Assembly (NCBI GenBank): GCA_029224185.1
Contig: CM055196.1
Location: forward strand, 20,548,509-20,612,508
Source of the DNA: Karalla daura
Lineage: Eukaryota; Chordata; Actinopteri; Chaetodontiformes; Leiognathidae
Length of the DNA: 64,000 bases
Reading direction: 5' to 3'
Notes under the pieces: generated by a model
Seen by the model: only the letters and a program-made list of their open reading frames with translations
Told to the model about the DNA's origin: nothing
The model's database searches: none
Part shown: piece by piece, positions 25,698 through 37,990 of the stretch
Layout: every line of letters starts with the position of its first letter
Numbering within the stretch: position 1 is the first letter of the stretch
Made by a program: the position numbers and the translations under genes

Positions 25698-28600
25698 TGA
25701 CAGAATAGTGATTTGACATTATCATGCTTAAAATCAAAGTTAGTGGTCATATTTAAATGCAATTGGTTTGGTAGACATTTTGACCTATTACAGATTAAAC
25801 AAATGGTCAGATATTCATAAAAATGCTTAAACCTTCATTTATAACCACAAGGGATCCAAAGGGCAGCTGCACACCGCTACATTGCTCTGCATCAATACAA
25901 GTATTTAACTGGCTGACCTCACCATCCGGTTATAGTTTTGGCCTTGTTTCATGAGACAGAAGTAGGGAAAACATTATTTGCTTTTCACTCTTATCTTCAG
26001 CTGTGCTGGAATGTGCATTTGTCTCACATCACCTCCAAAGAGCTCACATTATTTCTTCCAGGGGGAATGGGAAGTAAAATTAGTCGAAGTCACTCAGTGT
26101 ACTTGAAGTGGCTTCTTAAGCTGTCTGTTTTGTAGTCAGAAGTATCTGAGCCTGTCCTTCAACAGTCTCGTTATTTGTGTTTAGGGTATTAGCAACAGCA
26201 GCCCCGCTGTCAGGTAGAAACTCTTTGTCCAAGCTGAAATGCCAGCTTCAATGCTCTGCAGCTGTTTTACATTTCATCTCCACTTGAAGGTAGCGCACAG
26301 CTAATTCCCAGCTCGGGCTCCCAAAGTGAATCCACTCAGCCCAACAACGGAGTGAGGAATGCTGACCTGCGCACATTGAGGCAGATGTCAGGTGGCGGCT
26401 CAACATTCCCTGGAAGTAGAGCACTATTTCACATTTCCAGAGACCGTCGTCTCATGTTTTTTTTAGAGTGCAGACTGGATTTCACCTTTCAGATCAGCAC
26501 TACAGTATAGGAGTCATGCTGACAAAAGAGTCTTCTGCAAAGCTATCTAGAGGTCGAGCGTTCCCAGGAGCACCATACAAACGCTTTTATGGGCAAAGTT
26601 TGCTGCTCAGCAGACTCCGTTCAAGATCATGAGAAGAAGTGAAGGTTTCCCATTTGAGGAGAAGGGGAGCTTAAAGCATTGCTTCCATTTGACGAGCATA
26701 TTTTGTAATTGGTTGTAGGTTGAGAGCTGGAGTGGTTGGTCTGAAGTGTGGCTGTTTGTGTTTGGGTTTGCAGCGTCTTTTAAGAACATTTATGATTAAA
26801 CCTAATCAGTAGCCTATTATTCAAGGCTCGTTCTTGATTATGTGCAATTTCAGTCATTGTTAACAGAATGATTAATTCAGATGGCATGGGGAGGTTTTTC
26901 TATTTATTTATTTTATCGTGTAAGAAGTAGAACTGCTCCATAATAGCTTTAAGATAACATGACTTCCCTACATTTGAAAAGCGTTAAATTGTGTCTGGAA
27001 AAGAAATCCACATTTTGGCAAAGCAGTGACCCCGGCTTATTCTTCTTTCACTTGCCAGGAAAATATTTGTGCTTACAAGAAGCTGCATGTTAGATGACTC
27101 AATAATTTCTCAACAGCTGCTGAGAGAGTTACAGTTCAGATTTCAACCAAAATGCACACTGTGAATCTTTACTTTGGCAGATACAGGAAAACATAGATGT
27201 TGTTAAACTTCAATATTTTTCTCATCAGAGATTATTTGCATGATCAGTTCTGTGAACACGTCACTGCTTTGCAAACTGATCTGGTTTGCTAATGGTTGCA
27301 AAAGTGAAAAAACATGAAAGTTGATTGGAGGACAATGATTGTGAAACAGGCTTTTAGATTCAAGTGAAATTGAATGACAGAGATATTCCTGTCATGGAAT
27401 CATTAAGACGACACAAGTCTCTTAGACTCAGTCTGTATTGACCTTGGTATACACAGGATCTCAGGGTAAATCCTGCATGCATGTGACAAGCAGTGAGTGT
27501 GTGAGTTGTATGTATATTGGGATAATAGTAGGTTGTGAGCAGGTGAGAGCAGTTGAGCTGCTGGGGGGGTGACATCTAGTAGTGACCAGAGCAGAGCAGG
27601 TTTTGAGTTTTGAGCAACACTTTCTAGGGATGAGATTATTCTGTTTTAAACTCCTGATGTTGGAGTTTATGTGTGTGTGTATCACTGTAGGCTCACCCTC
27701 TTTCAGCTTGCCTCCCTATTCACGATGTCTCAGTTGACTCATAATTGTTACCTGATTAAACGTGTCTCCTCCTCCTTACCTACATCTCCCATTTGTGCCT
27801 GAACTGGCCCTAATTAGCCGACTAAATAACGGCTCAGAGCTTTCAGCTGGACTCACCTGCTGACGTGCAAACAGCAGATGGTCTGGATAGTGTGAGTTTG
27901 GACAGTCACAGATGGAAAACAGTGGGTTAACAGTATTCGCTCAACACCTGCATCATCTAAAACCATTTGAATGTGTTTCATGTGACTGTGAATGGCACGC
28001 TCAACAGAGTCGACATCTACACTGCAGATTATGTGTTTACTTGACCATTCTCCATTTTCCCATACATCTGTAAGATTTGTTGATGTGTTTAAGGCTAATG
28101 ACTAAACACCCACAGCTTGCCCATTTTTCTAATAAATTAATGTGCATTACAGAATCAGGCAACCAGCAAGAACAGGTTCAGTTATTTCCCCCTCAGGCTA
28201 GCCTTAAGCTAATTGCCATCCAGTGCTCATTGGTTCCCTTATGTGTAGCAAAATGCTCTCTCACACTGCAAATTAGTTATATGGCCTCTGGAGGTTATTA
28301 AACATGAATTGGACTATATTGCTGCTAGACTCTAATGCCCGAACAGGTCATGTGTGTCATTAGTTTGCCTTTAAGACAGAAGTGGGAGTTTTCCTGCTGT
28401 GGCGATGTCTCCATGGTGTTTGAATCTACTGTATTTTTCTCCTCAGAGGACCATAAACACAAAATGAGCCTGAGAGCGCTGCAATTAAGGTCACCAAATC
28501 TAAACCAAAGCCGGCAAGGTTTCAAATGTGGTCTCTTGTACAATGGAGATTTGTTTGGATGAGAATTTTGGGAATGCGTTATTGGCTGTGAAGGGACAGG

Positions 28601-31600
28601 ATGCTCTGGGGTCACACGTGGTCACCATCTCTCCTCTGTATCTTTCCGTTCCCTGTTCCTCTTCCCATGGCCCAATCTGGCACACTCTGGTCCGTCAGAT
28701 TGCATAGTTGGCCACAAAAATACCGGTTGTTCTTGGTGCACACTCGGTTTTTCTGTCATCGGCATTTCTGCTGGTTTCCCCCATGATTGGCTGACTTCAG
28801 CTGCCACTGTCAGTCACACAAAGATTCCCCTTGTTGTTCCCCTCTCTCACCATCTTTCTCAGCTTCCACATGTTTAAAGGAAGATGTTCTCTTGTTAGTT
28901 TTCCGTGTGATCATTTTTTCACCTTCAAATCAAATTTTGTGAAAAATGAAAGCAAATATGTGCTGGGAGGTCAGAGAAGAGAAATGTCTGTGGTGCAGGC
29001 AGCCACATATTAACATCAGAAATCTTGATTGTTATGATAAGAGTTGTTTTAGATAGATAGACGAATAGATAGGACTTTTACTTGTTTTATTTAAGCACAG
29101 GTGACTTTTTACGTCATATATCCAATCATTTTTACTCTGGCTTTATGGTCCTGTTCTCCCTTTATGGCATTATGTAAAACATGGCTGGACTTTGCTGCAT
29201 CTGTTTTGACAGAACTGTGTGAAAGATCTGACACATAATTGCACAAGACGCTCAGTTGGTCGCTTGGACAAACCAGTGAGGCGCTCTCTGGCTCCTCTGT
29301 GCAGCTGTTCTGTGCTTGACGCCGCTGCAGGCGGCCGTACAGTCAGTCAAACCAAACTTCATGAGACACATCATTTCCTCGGGTTATTTTAAGCCTTAGT
29401 AACCAGCGGGGATGACGGCATTTGCTCTGGCCTCCTAACACTGGGATCTCTGTGAACCACAGCATAGACAGAATACACGCCCTCGCACACATATACACAC
29501 ATACACACAGAAAATCCCCACCCTGGATCCCCTTTCCTCTCCGTTCACGCTTTCGTCAACCTCTTGTGAAGCAACAAGCTCTTTTGTTGGTCCTGCCGGT
29601 CTGGCTATATTTATCTGGAGCGAGCTATTCCAGACTGCAGACCGATCCCAGGCCCGGTGCTATCCCCACAGCCCCCTTGATTCTGTCTGAACCCGGGCTG
29701 TAATGAGGCCGTCTGGCTCTAAATTACTCAGAACACTTCACGGTCCCTCTGTGCTACTGATGAAGATTTCCAACAGGATGGGAGCCGCTGCTGCTTTGCC
29801 TGCATGTCAGCGTGCTGTGAAAAGTGTCCCTCCTAACTGCAGCCTCCCGCTGCCATGCTGTGGTAGGGACAGATCCGGGGACGAGCTATTTGGATGTGAC
29901 TGGGGATGCTCATCTTTATTTAACGCAGCCATCTTCCTATTCTAAAATAAAGTCGGCTAAGTCGCTTTCCTGCTGAAGGCGTTTGCCAAATTCTGTGAAT
30001 CCGTCACTAGAGCATTTAATACCAAAAGCAACGAGTGGAACAACTTTGTGACAATCTCAGAGCTTCAGGGCTCAAACTAAATAACTAATTAGAAACATGA
30101 AAAACTATTAGTTTGGAGTCTGATGGTCTCATGATTAACCGGTCCGGCCTTGTGCTTCTGAGTCATCCACCCTCTGAGCTGGAGGGAGTCCCTGCACTCA
30201 CAGTGGGTTTCTCTATATATAAAGAAGTGAGTCATATTCACGTGTAAGCTACTGGACTCGTAAAAATAGCAGACTGCTAAGTCTCTAAGGGATCCTGCTA
30301 TGTAGAACAACATTTAATGCATGTGAAATGCAAGACAAAAGCATGCAGATGACGGGATCTTTTGATTTATTCGAGGTTCTGCTGCGAAGGAGAAGTTGCT
30401 GAAACGAGTTCCCATGAGTTTGAGGGTCGACGAGAGAGCGCACATAAAGCCCAGCTGATAACAAACTGCTCTCTCATTTCTAGTCTGAGTAACCACTTTA
30501 GATCTGACACGAAGCGTTCCTCAGAACGCGGCTAATTGTGGCACACAGTCGCTCTTTCACCGCAGTTGTTTTGTCTATATTAGGTCAGAGCAGCGGAGGG
30601 ACAATTTGATTAAAGCCTCCAGCTCGGCCTTGTTACTCACTGACCAAGCCGGCTCCAGATGTTGGAGTGGAAACCTCAGGCTTTTCCTAACGCCTCTCAG
30701 ATGAATCAGCCAAACACTGGAAACATTTCCCATGATTCACCCTGCTTTTCCAGTGCTGTAATAGCCCTTTGTTACCCCACTGGCCACATCAGTCTGACTC
30801 TACAGATTGAAGCAGAGTGCTCAGGAAATCCAGAGTTTTTCTGAGATCTGATTTAGCCATGAATTTATATCATATGATGTTGTAAGATAACGATAACTGA
30901 TTATATACCAGCTGATAACAACCATGATAAAGAACAAGCAAAGATGTTGAGAGCTGATCTTGGGAGGTAAACTGAATGATTAATTCCATGAAAGCCCTTT
31001 GGGATAAAAAGGCATTTTGCTGTTCCCCTTTTTCCCTTTTATTTTTCAATGGATAAGGGAAACAATAGCAGTCAGAATATAACTGATTTCTCTTTATTCA
31101 ACCCGAAATGATAAAATGGACTATTTTCTGAAAACATAAAAAAGAGAGGAAAAAAAGAAAACTCCATAGAGGCCACTTGTATCAAGACATCTGGTCATGC
31201 ATAATTTCTGCTTATTGAAAACTTGGCAGCTCTGCGATGATGAGAATTTTCTCTGGAGTTTTCATTTTGGGCACTAAACTCCCCAAAAGCTCTTATCAAA
31301 AATAAACACGCACAGTTGAGTTGCTGCGGTGGGGGAAGAGTATAAGCCTGTCTGTCTCAGGGTCATAACACATGCTCTGATTTTAAATGCTCTACTTCAG
31401 GTGTTGGACCCAGTTACCTGACTTGGTGCAATTCATCACACTAGGTTGTGTTTTTAGTTTATGCTGCACTCTTTCGTCCATTTAACACAGTTTACTCTTT
31501 TATTGAGTTCAGAAATTGACATTAACCCGATTATTATCTACATCCTGTTGCCTGCTGCTGCAAAGACCCAATATCCCCCCCAAAAATATGAATCAATCTA

Positions 31601-31854
31601 ATCTAATATCCCAGATTTCCGAGTCTGTGGAGCATTTGCCCAAGGACACAAATTTGAAAGGACAATGTCCCAGGCGCTGGTGCTTTATCATCTTTTGCAG
31701 TTGTCTGTGATGAGCAACTGCTCAAGCTGTTGCTCCCACAACTTTGATCCTGAATAAAATATAGCCACAACTACCCGAGGATGACCTGTGTTGACTAATG
31801 TGACTGTTAAACTTCACAAATACAACAAATGTGAAAAATGATAAATGTTCCAGA

Positions 31855-32113
31855 CAGCAGTGCCTCGGAGCAAGAAGCTCACTGTTTCACATCCTGATCC
31901 CGGACATTTCTATGTGGAGTTTGCATGTTCTCCCTGTATGTGCATGCATGCATTAAGGTCGATTGGAGACTCTTAATTGCCCCTAGGTGTGAGTGTGAGA
32001 GTCAATGGTGTGTGCATGCCCTGCAGTGGACTAATGACCTGTCTAGGGAGGATTTCCTGCCTATGGCATGATGTGAAGGGGTGTAGGATATCTAACGATA
32101 ATGGCTGGATGGC
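31855..32113 (+). repeat. tRNA-headed teleost interspersed repeat, copy 1
   Basis: The head CAGTGCCTCGGAGCAAGAAG is followed by the conserved core GTGGAGTTTGCATGTTCTCC, then TTAATTGCCCCTAGGTGTGA and a GGCTGGATGG end. The order matches the common fish repeat whose consensus runs from a tRNA-like head to a GGATGG tail. I recognise the pattern but cannot name the family with certainty. Non-coding and moderately diverged. Confidence 0.8.
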
Positions 32114-33431
32114 TAAATATCGGAGGCCCCTTTGGCAGCACATCTCTTACAGCACAGCCCTCTATTTTCCTCTCTCACCCATGCAGCTCGAACCCCACCC
32201 TGCTGCCGCAGCTGAGACTTTGTCCTTGCAATTGACTACAATTGCATGCCGACAAGGTAATCACAATTTTACAACAATTTGAAATCCCAAAGTGCCGCTT
32301 ACAGACGGTAGATCTGGGTGTAGACCATCCGTCACTAATCTGCCACAAAACCCCACCTCCACAGACTTATCTGATTGACATGGAATGGGTTAAGATAACA
32401 TGGGAGAGCACCATGAGATGGCCTTTGACCTTCCCATGCAGGGACTGAATCTGGGACCCTGTTTATGTACAGAAACTCTTTTGTGTACACACCCAGGGCT
32501 AAATGAGGTCTGTGTGTGGGCTGTCTGCCTGCTCTAAGCAGATCACGGCCCTAAAATATAATCCGAGCAGCCTGCCGTCGACAGCCAGCAACCTCAAAGA
32601 GAGAGCAATGTGGGAAAGATCATTTGCCAGGGGAGTATAGAGTCCCCAATACGGGGGACATGTCTGTTTTTTTCAGTGTTCTTGCATCACAATGAGAATA
32701 CACTGGATGCTGTGATGTGTGCACCAAGTCCTCTGCTTTGAGTGCGACAACAATGCGTCTGGAGGGAAGTGCCGGGTTGTGCATCTGGCACATCTGTGAC
32801 TCAGCAAGGGACGTCTTGATCGCTCCATCACAGGCTCTTAGGGATCGCTCTGATTTATCACCGTCGCAGTCTCATATTTTAAGTTATGGCTGTCGGCGCT
32901 GTCAGTAATTTTAAAGTTGTACACGTAAAGTTTAAATGATTATACCCTGAAAAGTCAGATGCGAGAGGAAGTGTGAGCAGTGATAAAAGCAGTCTGACAG
33001 TCAGGAACTCCAAAGACACTGGGATATGAGAAAACGTGCCGTTATTGATCCCACATTTGTTTTCCTCTCTGTGTGTGAGTGAAAACACATGCTAATTCCA
33101 TGATATTGTGGGTTTTGCAAGGTGCACAGTGTATTCCCAAGATATCAGATGACCACATCGCAATAACCATTCTCTGTGTGTGGTGTGAAAACACCCAAAG
33201 CATGAAAAGTCAGAGGGCACCTGCCTAGTGGGTCATCTGGTGTTGCCCCAGGGCTGGCCAAATTATTTGTGGGAGAAACCAAAGATGAAGTAAAACGAGT
33301 GAACACAACGAACATCTGTTGTAGTTTAGGAATGGACTTACTGACCTGCTGTAGTGAGCATCATTACACTCAGTTTCAGATTATCCGCTTTTAGTTAAAT
33401 AAATAAAACATAGATAGATATAAATAGGTAA

Positions 33432-33437
<6 letters not shown>

Positions 33438-33486
<49 letters not shown>

Positions 33487-33487
33487 G
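33438..33487. repeat. CAGA tetranucleotide microsatellite
   Basis: About 12 perfect CAGA units. TAGATAGATA-type sequence lies just upstream and scattered CAGA units lie downstream to about 33520. Confidence 0.95.
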
Positions 33488-33699
33488 TGGAGACAGTTGG
33501 ACAGACAGACAAAAAGACAGACTTCAGACCTGTAGGAAACTTATCTGAGCATAACAGCTCATTGTAATATAAAGCAGCAGCAGCTTGTCCAGGGTCTTCC
33601 TCAGGGACATCTTGACAGCAGGTTTTTCTGCTGTAAAAGTTAAGGCTCTGACATGAACATTATGGGACTCAGAGTGCATTCACAGGGCAGATGTGCTGT

Positions 33700-33717
33700 A
33701 GCAGCAGCAGCAGCAGC
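33700..33717. repeat. AGC trinucleotide tract
   Basis: Six AGC units, a short array in intron 1. Confidence 0.85.
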
Positions 33718-34649
33718 CAGATCAGGTTAAAGGAGGTGCTGGGGTCAGGCTGGCTGACAGTACAATACAGCAAAAAAATTCTGTACTGTTGCAATGATGC
33801 TTGCCTCGAGCCAGAATCATTTACACCCCCCCGCAAAAAAAAAGTCAATAAACTATGAGTCACTGAAACTTTGTCTCTCAAGATAGAATCAGGCAGGCAG
33901 AGGCCAGGAAGGTTATATCTTATTAGAAACGTCATCAGTATCGATTGTCTTCATGCTCACAGATGCTACAGTCTCATAAAGTCTTCTACAATACAAAGAT
34001 GTTTTGGTGGAAATGTAACTTGTTTTACAGCAGAGAGAACCTCAGTACTTATTGTCTTTTTTTTTTCTTCTCACAATGACATGGTTATAAGATTGTTCGC
34101 ATTTTCTTGCCTCTTTTCAGCCCTGGAATGTAAAGGACCGTGCCCAGACACAGGCTGCATCTTATATTTGGTCAGTATTCTGTTTTAAGCGTATCCTTCA
34201 GCAGAAGTAATAACAGCATGAAACACTCTACAGACGTTTTTCGCAAAACTGAAGTCACCATTTTTCTTCGATCGCACATGGAGGGATTTCCATAGAGAGA
34301 ACACAGGCCCAGGTCTGTGCATTTATAAACAGTCTGATTTTCTTGTTTGGATTTACTCCAAATATCCCATTTCTGCCCTGTCCTAACAATATGTTATGTT
34401 TAAACTAAAAGGTGAGAGGTAGGTCATGCAGACTGTCTGTGGGACCAAGACAACCAGCAGAACACTAATCTCAGCAATTTCTGCATGCAAATATTGGACT
34501 TATTAATCTTCTCCGTGGACACTTGTAGTCACACCAGCCTCCCTGCCAGCTCTCAAGGAACACATGGAGCCTTTGCATACAGACACTTCACAAAGACCAG
34601 ACAAATATTGTGTTTATTTTTTCTTGTTGCCATAGAGACCACGTACTCT

Positions 34650-34674
34650 GGGGGGGGGGGGGGGGGGGGGGGGG
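34650..34674. repeat. 25-base G homopolymer
   Basis: An uninterrupted run of 25 G on the plus strand (C on the transcribed strand's complement). Runs of this length are rare and can form G-quadruplexes. The length may also be a sequencing or assembly artefact. Confidence 0.9.
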
Positions 34675-37338
34675 ATAGCAGCCTCATGTGCAGTCTCGGG
34701 ATGCAAATCCCCTCGTTAAGCTTTGCAATTGAAAATGCAAACATATTCAGCAGCAAGACATCGCCAAAACACTCAAAATTGCGCAGAATGTGTTTGCAGA
34801 AGATGTTGTTGCCTTATTATATGATATTTGAGCCATTTTAGAGGAACATCTGCAAACTTGGAATGTGGCCATTCCGTTGATGGTCTTGCAATGTCATCTG
34901 GTGGCTTCTTAACTCCACACGTTGGTTGTGTTTTACGCCGGGCATCATTAATTATCGGCTCCCCATCTGTCACGCCTTTTAGTAAACGCCAATATTCATT
35001 GATTTTTTTTTTCACGAGACCAAAAACAACACCACTCATTAACTTTTCACACTGTTTAGCCAACAGTGGAAGAGCAGGGTGGACACGGCTTCCTCGGGAG
35101 CACATTATGCTCAAACAGACTTTTAACTTTGGGCAGACAGAAGGGGAAAAAAAAGAAAAACATCAAAAACAAAAGAACATGAAAAATATATTATTTCCAG
35201 GCCAACCAAATAACAAGAAGGCACTGAGGAGCAATCTATGGTTTGGAAATAACTACTCTGGCAACTTTTTCCAAACTGTTGAAAGGCAGTGGTTACAGAG
35301 CAGCCTCTCTGACTACTAAGGAGACTCAGAAGTGCAGGCTCCTCTAAAGACTATGAACAGGAAAACGTCATGTCCAATTTGAGATAGAGCCGTGATAAAG
35401 TGAGCATACCTTGATGTGCTGCTGTCACATGGCAGCAGAAAACAGAGCCCTTCTAGCTGTCTTCTCTCATCGGCCGAAACAGATGAGACGCATTAAAATT
35501 CTGTATTCACTGATGTACAAAGTCTGAAGGGGTTGGCAGGTATTTAGTGGGCCAGAGCAGGTGAGAGCAGGTATTATCAATCACAGGTGTGGCATTGAAT
35601 TATGTGCCATGACAGCACGTATTCCACATAAAGTGAAGATTACAGAGCTGGTTTGGTGAGCTGTTGCTTTTTCTCACTCTGCATCATAATTGTTCTTGAG
35701 GCTGCTACGTGGGCGGAAGAAACAATTGTGTAAGACTACGGGAAAGTGTCAGGATGCACCACTGAAGAAAAACTCATGGAAAGTGTTGCTGTAGGTGAGA
35801 GCTGAAAGCTGTGCTGCAGTCATGATTTGATTGTGTGCACTTCTGCTGCTGCAATGGACACTCCCACAGGTAGAAAAAGTACAGAAGGTGCAGACGGAGC
35901 ACTTCAACACTGCTCAGACGAAGGTGCCGATGACATGAAGCTCACCCGGGTATCATGTGGCTCGTGGCCTGTGACATTTTGAAGCTGTAAACACGGGGAA
36001 AGAAACGAAACCTTCTGGAAACCGTCTTGGTACTCGGTGGACCATTCCCACGACAGCTTGTGGCAGCCGTTTTGCGGAACGTGGGGCGAGGGGGGTCTGA
36101 ATCTAATCAGTGACTCTGTACATCTGGTCAACATTAGCATTTAGATCTCTTGGGTTCGTGGGTGAGAAGTGTTCATAGTAAGGCTTCTGCCAGCAGATGA
36201 TTGGATGGAGAGAAATTGTCCCTTTCATACAGTTTTCCTACTTCACTCTGCCATCATGTTGATTAGAGCAACATTTAGTTCCGGAAAATGACATCAACCG
36301 CACCATTTAACCGCTCAGCTCTATCTAGTTGTTGACTGACTACTTCATATATGGTGGAAGGTTTCTGGTAGGTGTCACCAAATGCAACGTGACCGCGGTC
36401 ACACAGCAGTCACCACTCGCTCTGCGAGCAGCTGATTCTCCAGCGGAGGTGTCGCCGTCACGGCCGTCACGGCCGTCACTGGGGCTTATCTATAAATGTG
36501 CAAACAGAAGGGCAAATGACTCTTTTCATGCTTGCCGTGAACAGATCACAGTGCAGAAGAGCTGAATCCAGCTCTCCAGCTGAGCTTTGATTCGGTGCCA
36601 CCGAAACAAAGCGATACTCCTCCATTGCAGATCAAGAGCCACTTTTTCACTCTGGCTGCCAATGCGTATGGAGAGGTTCGCCCCAACTTAATTGAAGTGG
36701 AATTTGCAGCGAGGGTTTGAAGATCTGACGACCGGTGCAAAGACAATGGGCTCAGCAGCTGCGCTCAGTCCAAAGCTGATCGTGCCAGCTCACCACATGT
36801 GCAATGTTGCACCAAGGTGAACAGGTTTGACAATGCGGTTTCAGCTTCCCAACCACATACCAGATTCGCCTCAGCCAGACACTGCACATCCCTCCGCGCC
36901 CGCACGTGCACTCGGGAGGAGTAAGAGGAAAAGCGGCTGCATCATATCACACTGAGATGTATCTGTAGCCGACTCTGCTGCTGCACTGTGAGGCCATTGT
37001 ATGGGCCTTGGCCTTCCAGCATCTGCACCCCCCTCCTCCCAAACACACACATACATACACTCGCCGCCGCCACTCTCACTCCCTCACAAACCCCTCCTCT
37101 CACACTTTCATCTCTGCTCGCTCTGCGTGGATAAGGAGCAGCTCTGCCTGCCACTGTGCGCCTGCCTTCTGAAAGAGCCATTCATCGCTGCCGGCAGAGG
37201 GACCTCAGCTCACCTCCAAACCACACAGGGGCTTCAGCGGCACTGCCTCCTGCCTTTTGGCACCATGCTTTCAATGCAAACATTCTCAAGGTAACAGCTC
37301 TCACACACACTCAGCCGGGCACACACTGAATGGCAATG

Positions 37339-37369
37339 GAAAAAAAAAAGAAAGAAAAAAAAAGAAAAG
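37339..37369. repeat. A-rich purine tract
   Basis: Runs of A broken only by single G bases, about 350 bases inside intron 1 from exon 1. Low complexity. Confidence 0.85.
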
Positions 37370-37723
37370 TGCATGAGATAGAAAAATCGACAGATGTTGT
37401 CTCAGACCTTGGACCAGGGTCAGACCCCTGGCAGATCTTTCCCCCTCATGTATTGAATTTCATCTGAGGAAAGAGGATTTTACTGTTGAACACACACATG
37501 TACACACACAAGAGAATAAAAGTCAAGAAAAGTGACAGCACCTGATCTGAAGTTTATGGAATACAGTTTGTTTAGTGCAGTATTTGTGCAAGTTTGAGAA
37601 GCAAAGTTTTCATCATGCTTTTATTTCTGCTCTGGGCAAGCACGGATGCTCCGTGCATCTTTGAAAGAAGGCAGCAGCAGGAGGGAGCAGGACACTGGGA
37701 GAAGGATCCGCAGAGGCACTTAC

Positions 37724-37799
37724 CTCCATGACCAGGACTGGGGAAGCACAGCAGCAGGGTCAGGAAGGCACCGACCACGGCCGAATGTAGAGCTCTCAT
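37724..37799 (-). CDS. cspg4: CSPG4/NG2-family proteoglycan, exon 1 (start codon and signal peptide)
   Basis: The 76 coding bases give 25 residues plus one base. The start is MRALHS (n-region), followed by a hydrophobic core AVVGAFLTLLLCF and a PSPGHG c-region, a textbook secretory signal peptide. Cleavage is likely near Gly25/Glu26, just before the mature SYFGDS sequence. The donor is strong (GGAG|gtaagt). The exon ends in phase 1 and exon 2 starts with AA, so the junction codon becomes GAA (Glu), with no stop and a good family match. The ATG has A at -3. The link to exon 2, 34.8 kb away, rests on phase, signal-peptide character, strand and the known CSPG4 architecture of a short signal exon before exon 2. 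No transcript evidence is available here. Confidence 0.85.
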
Positions 37800-37990
37800 A
37801 TTTTTAGTGCTGAAAGTTTAGTCCTCCACTCTCACGTTAAAGACACTCCATTCAGAAGGGACTGAATGAGTTTCCAGATTTGGGACCTGCTACAGGATAC
37901 TCTATGTGAGGGGGCAGGGCTGGGGAGGGACCAGGAGAGGGACGCCCTCTCTCAACCCCCACCCTCCTCCAGCAGACTCAAAGATTGGAA
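37800..37990 (-). promoter_or_regulatory. Probable 5' UTR and proximal promoter of the CSPG4-family gene
   Basis: Immediately upstream of the start codon (read on the minus strand) lie about 60 AT-rich bases and then a GC-richer block at 37905-37975. That block contains GGGTGGGG-like and GCCCTGCCCC-like boxes of the Sp/KLF kind. An initiator-like TCAGTCC sits around 37859-37865 and would give a 5' UTR of about 64 bases. I see no convincing TATA box. The transcription start is inferred, and an additional non-coding first exon further upstream cannot be excluded. Confidence 0.35.

Larger units (their letters stand above)
22001..31000 (-). other. Intron 1, 22-31 kb: no gene seen
   Basis: This is non-coding intronic DNA with a long CA array at 22188-22264, a GGA array at 23229-23274, a CA array at 23527-23553 and a degenerate ATCAT-rich stretch at 25632-25697. 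A piece of a tRNA-headed repeat lies at about 22440-22565. The 192-codon open frame over 22848-23426 is read through the GGA array as polyglycine and is not supported as a gene. Confidence 0.75.
31001..37723 (-). other. Intron 1, 5' part next to exon 1: no second gene proven
   Basis: This stretch holds one tRNA-headed repeat copy (31855-32113), a CAGA array (33438-33487), a CAG tract (33700-33717), a 25-base G run (34650-34674) and a purine tract (37339-37369). The 36.39-37.25 kb section is CpG-richer, with a palindrome and a triple repeat that may be regulatory. A short plus-strand ATG-to-donor stretch near 37264-37291 is discussed as a finding and is not annotated as a gene. Confidence 0.7.

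Noticed and set aside
34124..34135. TGGAATGTAAAG, identical to the first 12 bases of miR-1
   Set aside because: The following bases diverge from the mature microRNA, and no complementary arm is present upstream or downstream.
34085..34187. Acceptor-like CTCTTTTCAG followed by a Cys-rich peptide (ECKGPCPDTGC)
   Set aside because: It resembles a small Cys-rich domain fragment, but there is no donor in a sensible place, no partner exon, and it lies within intron 1 on the opposite strand.
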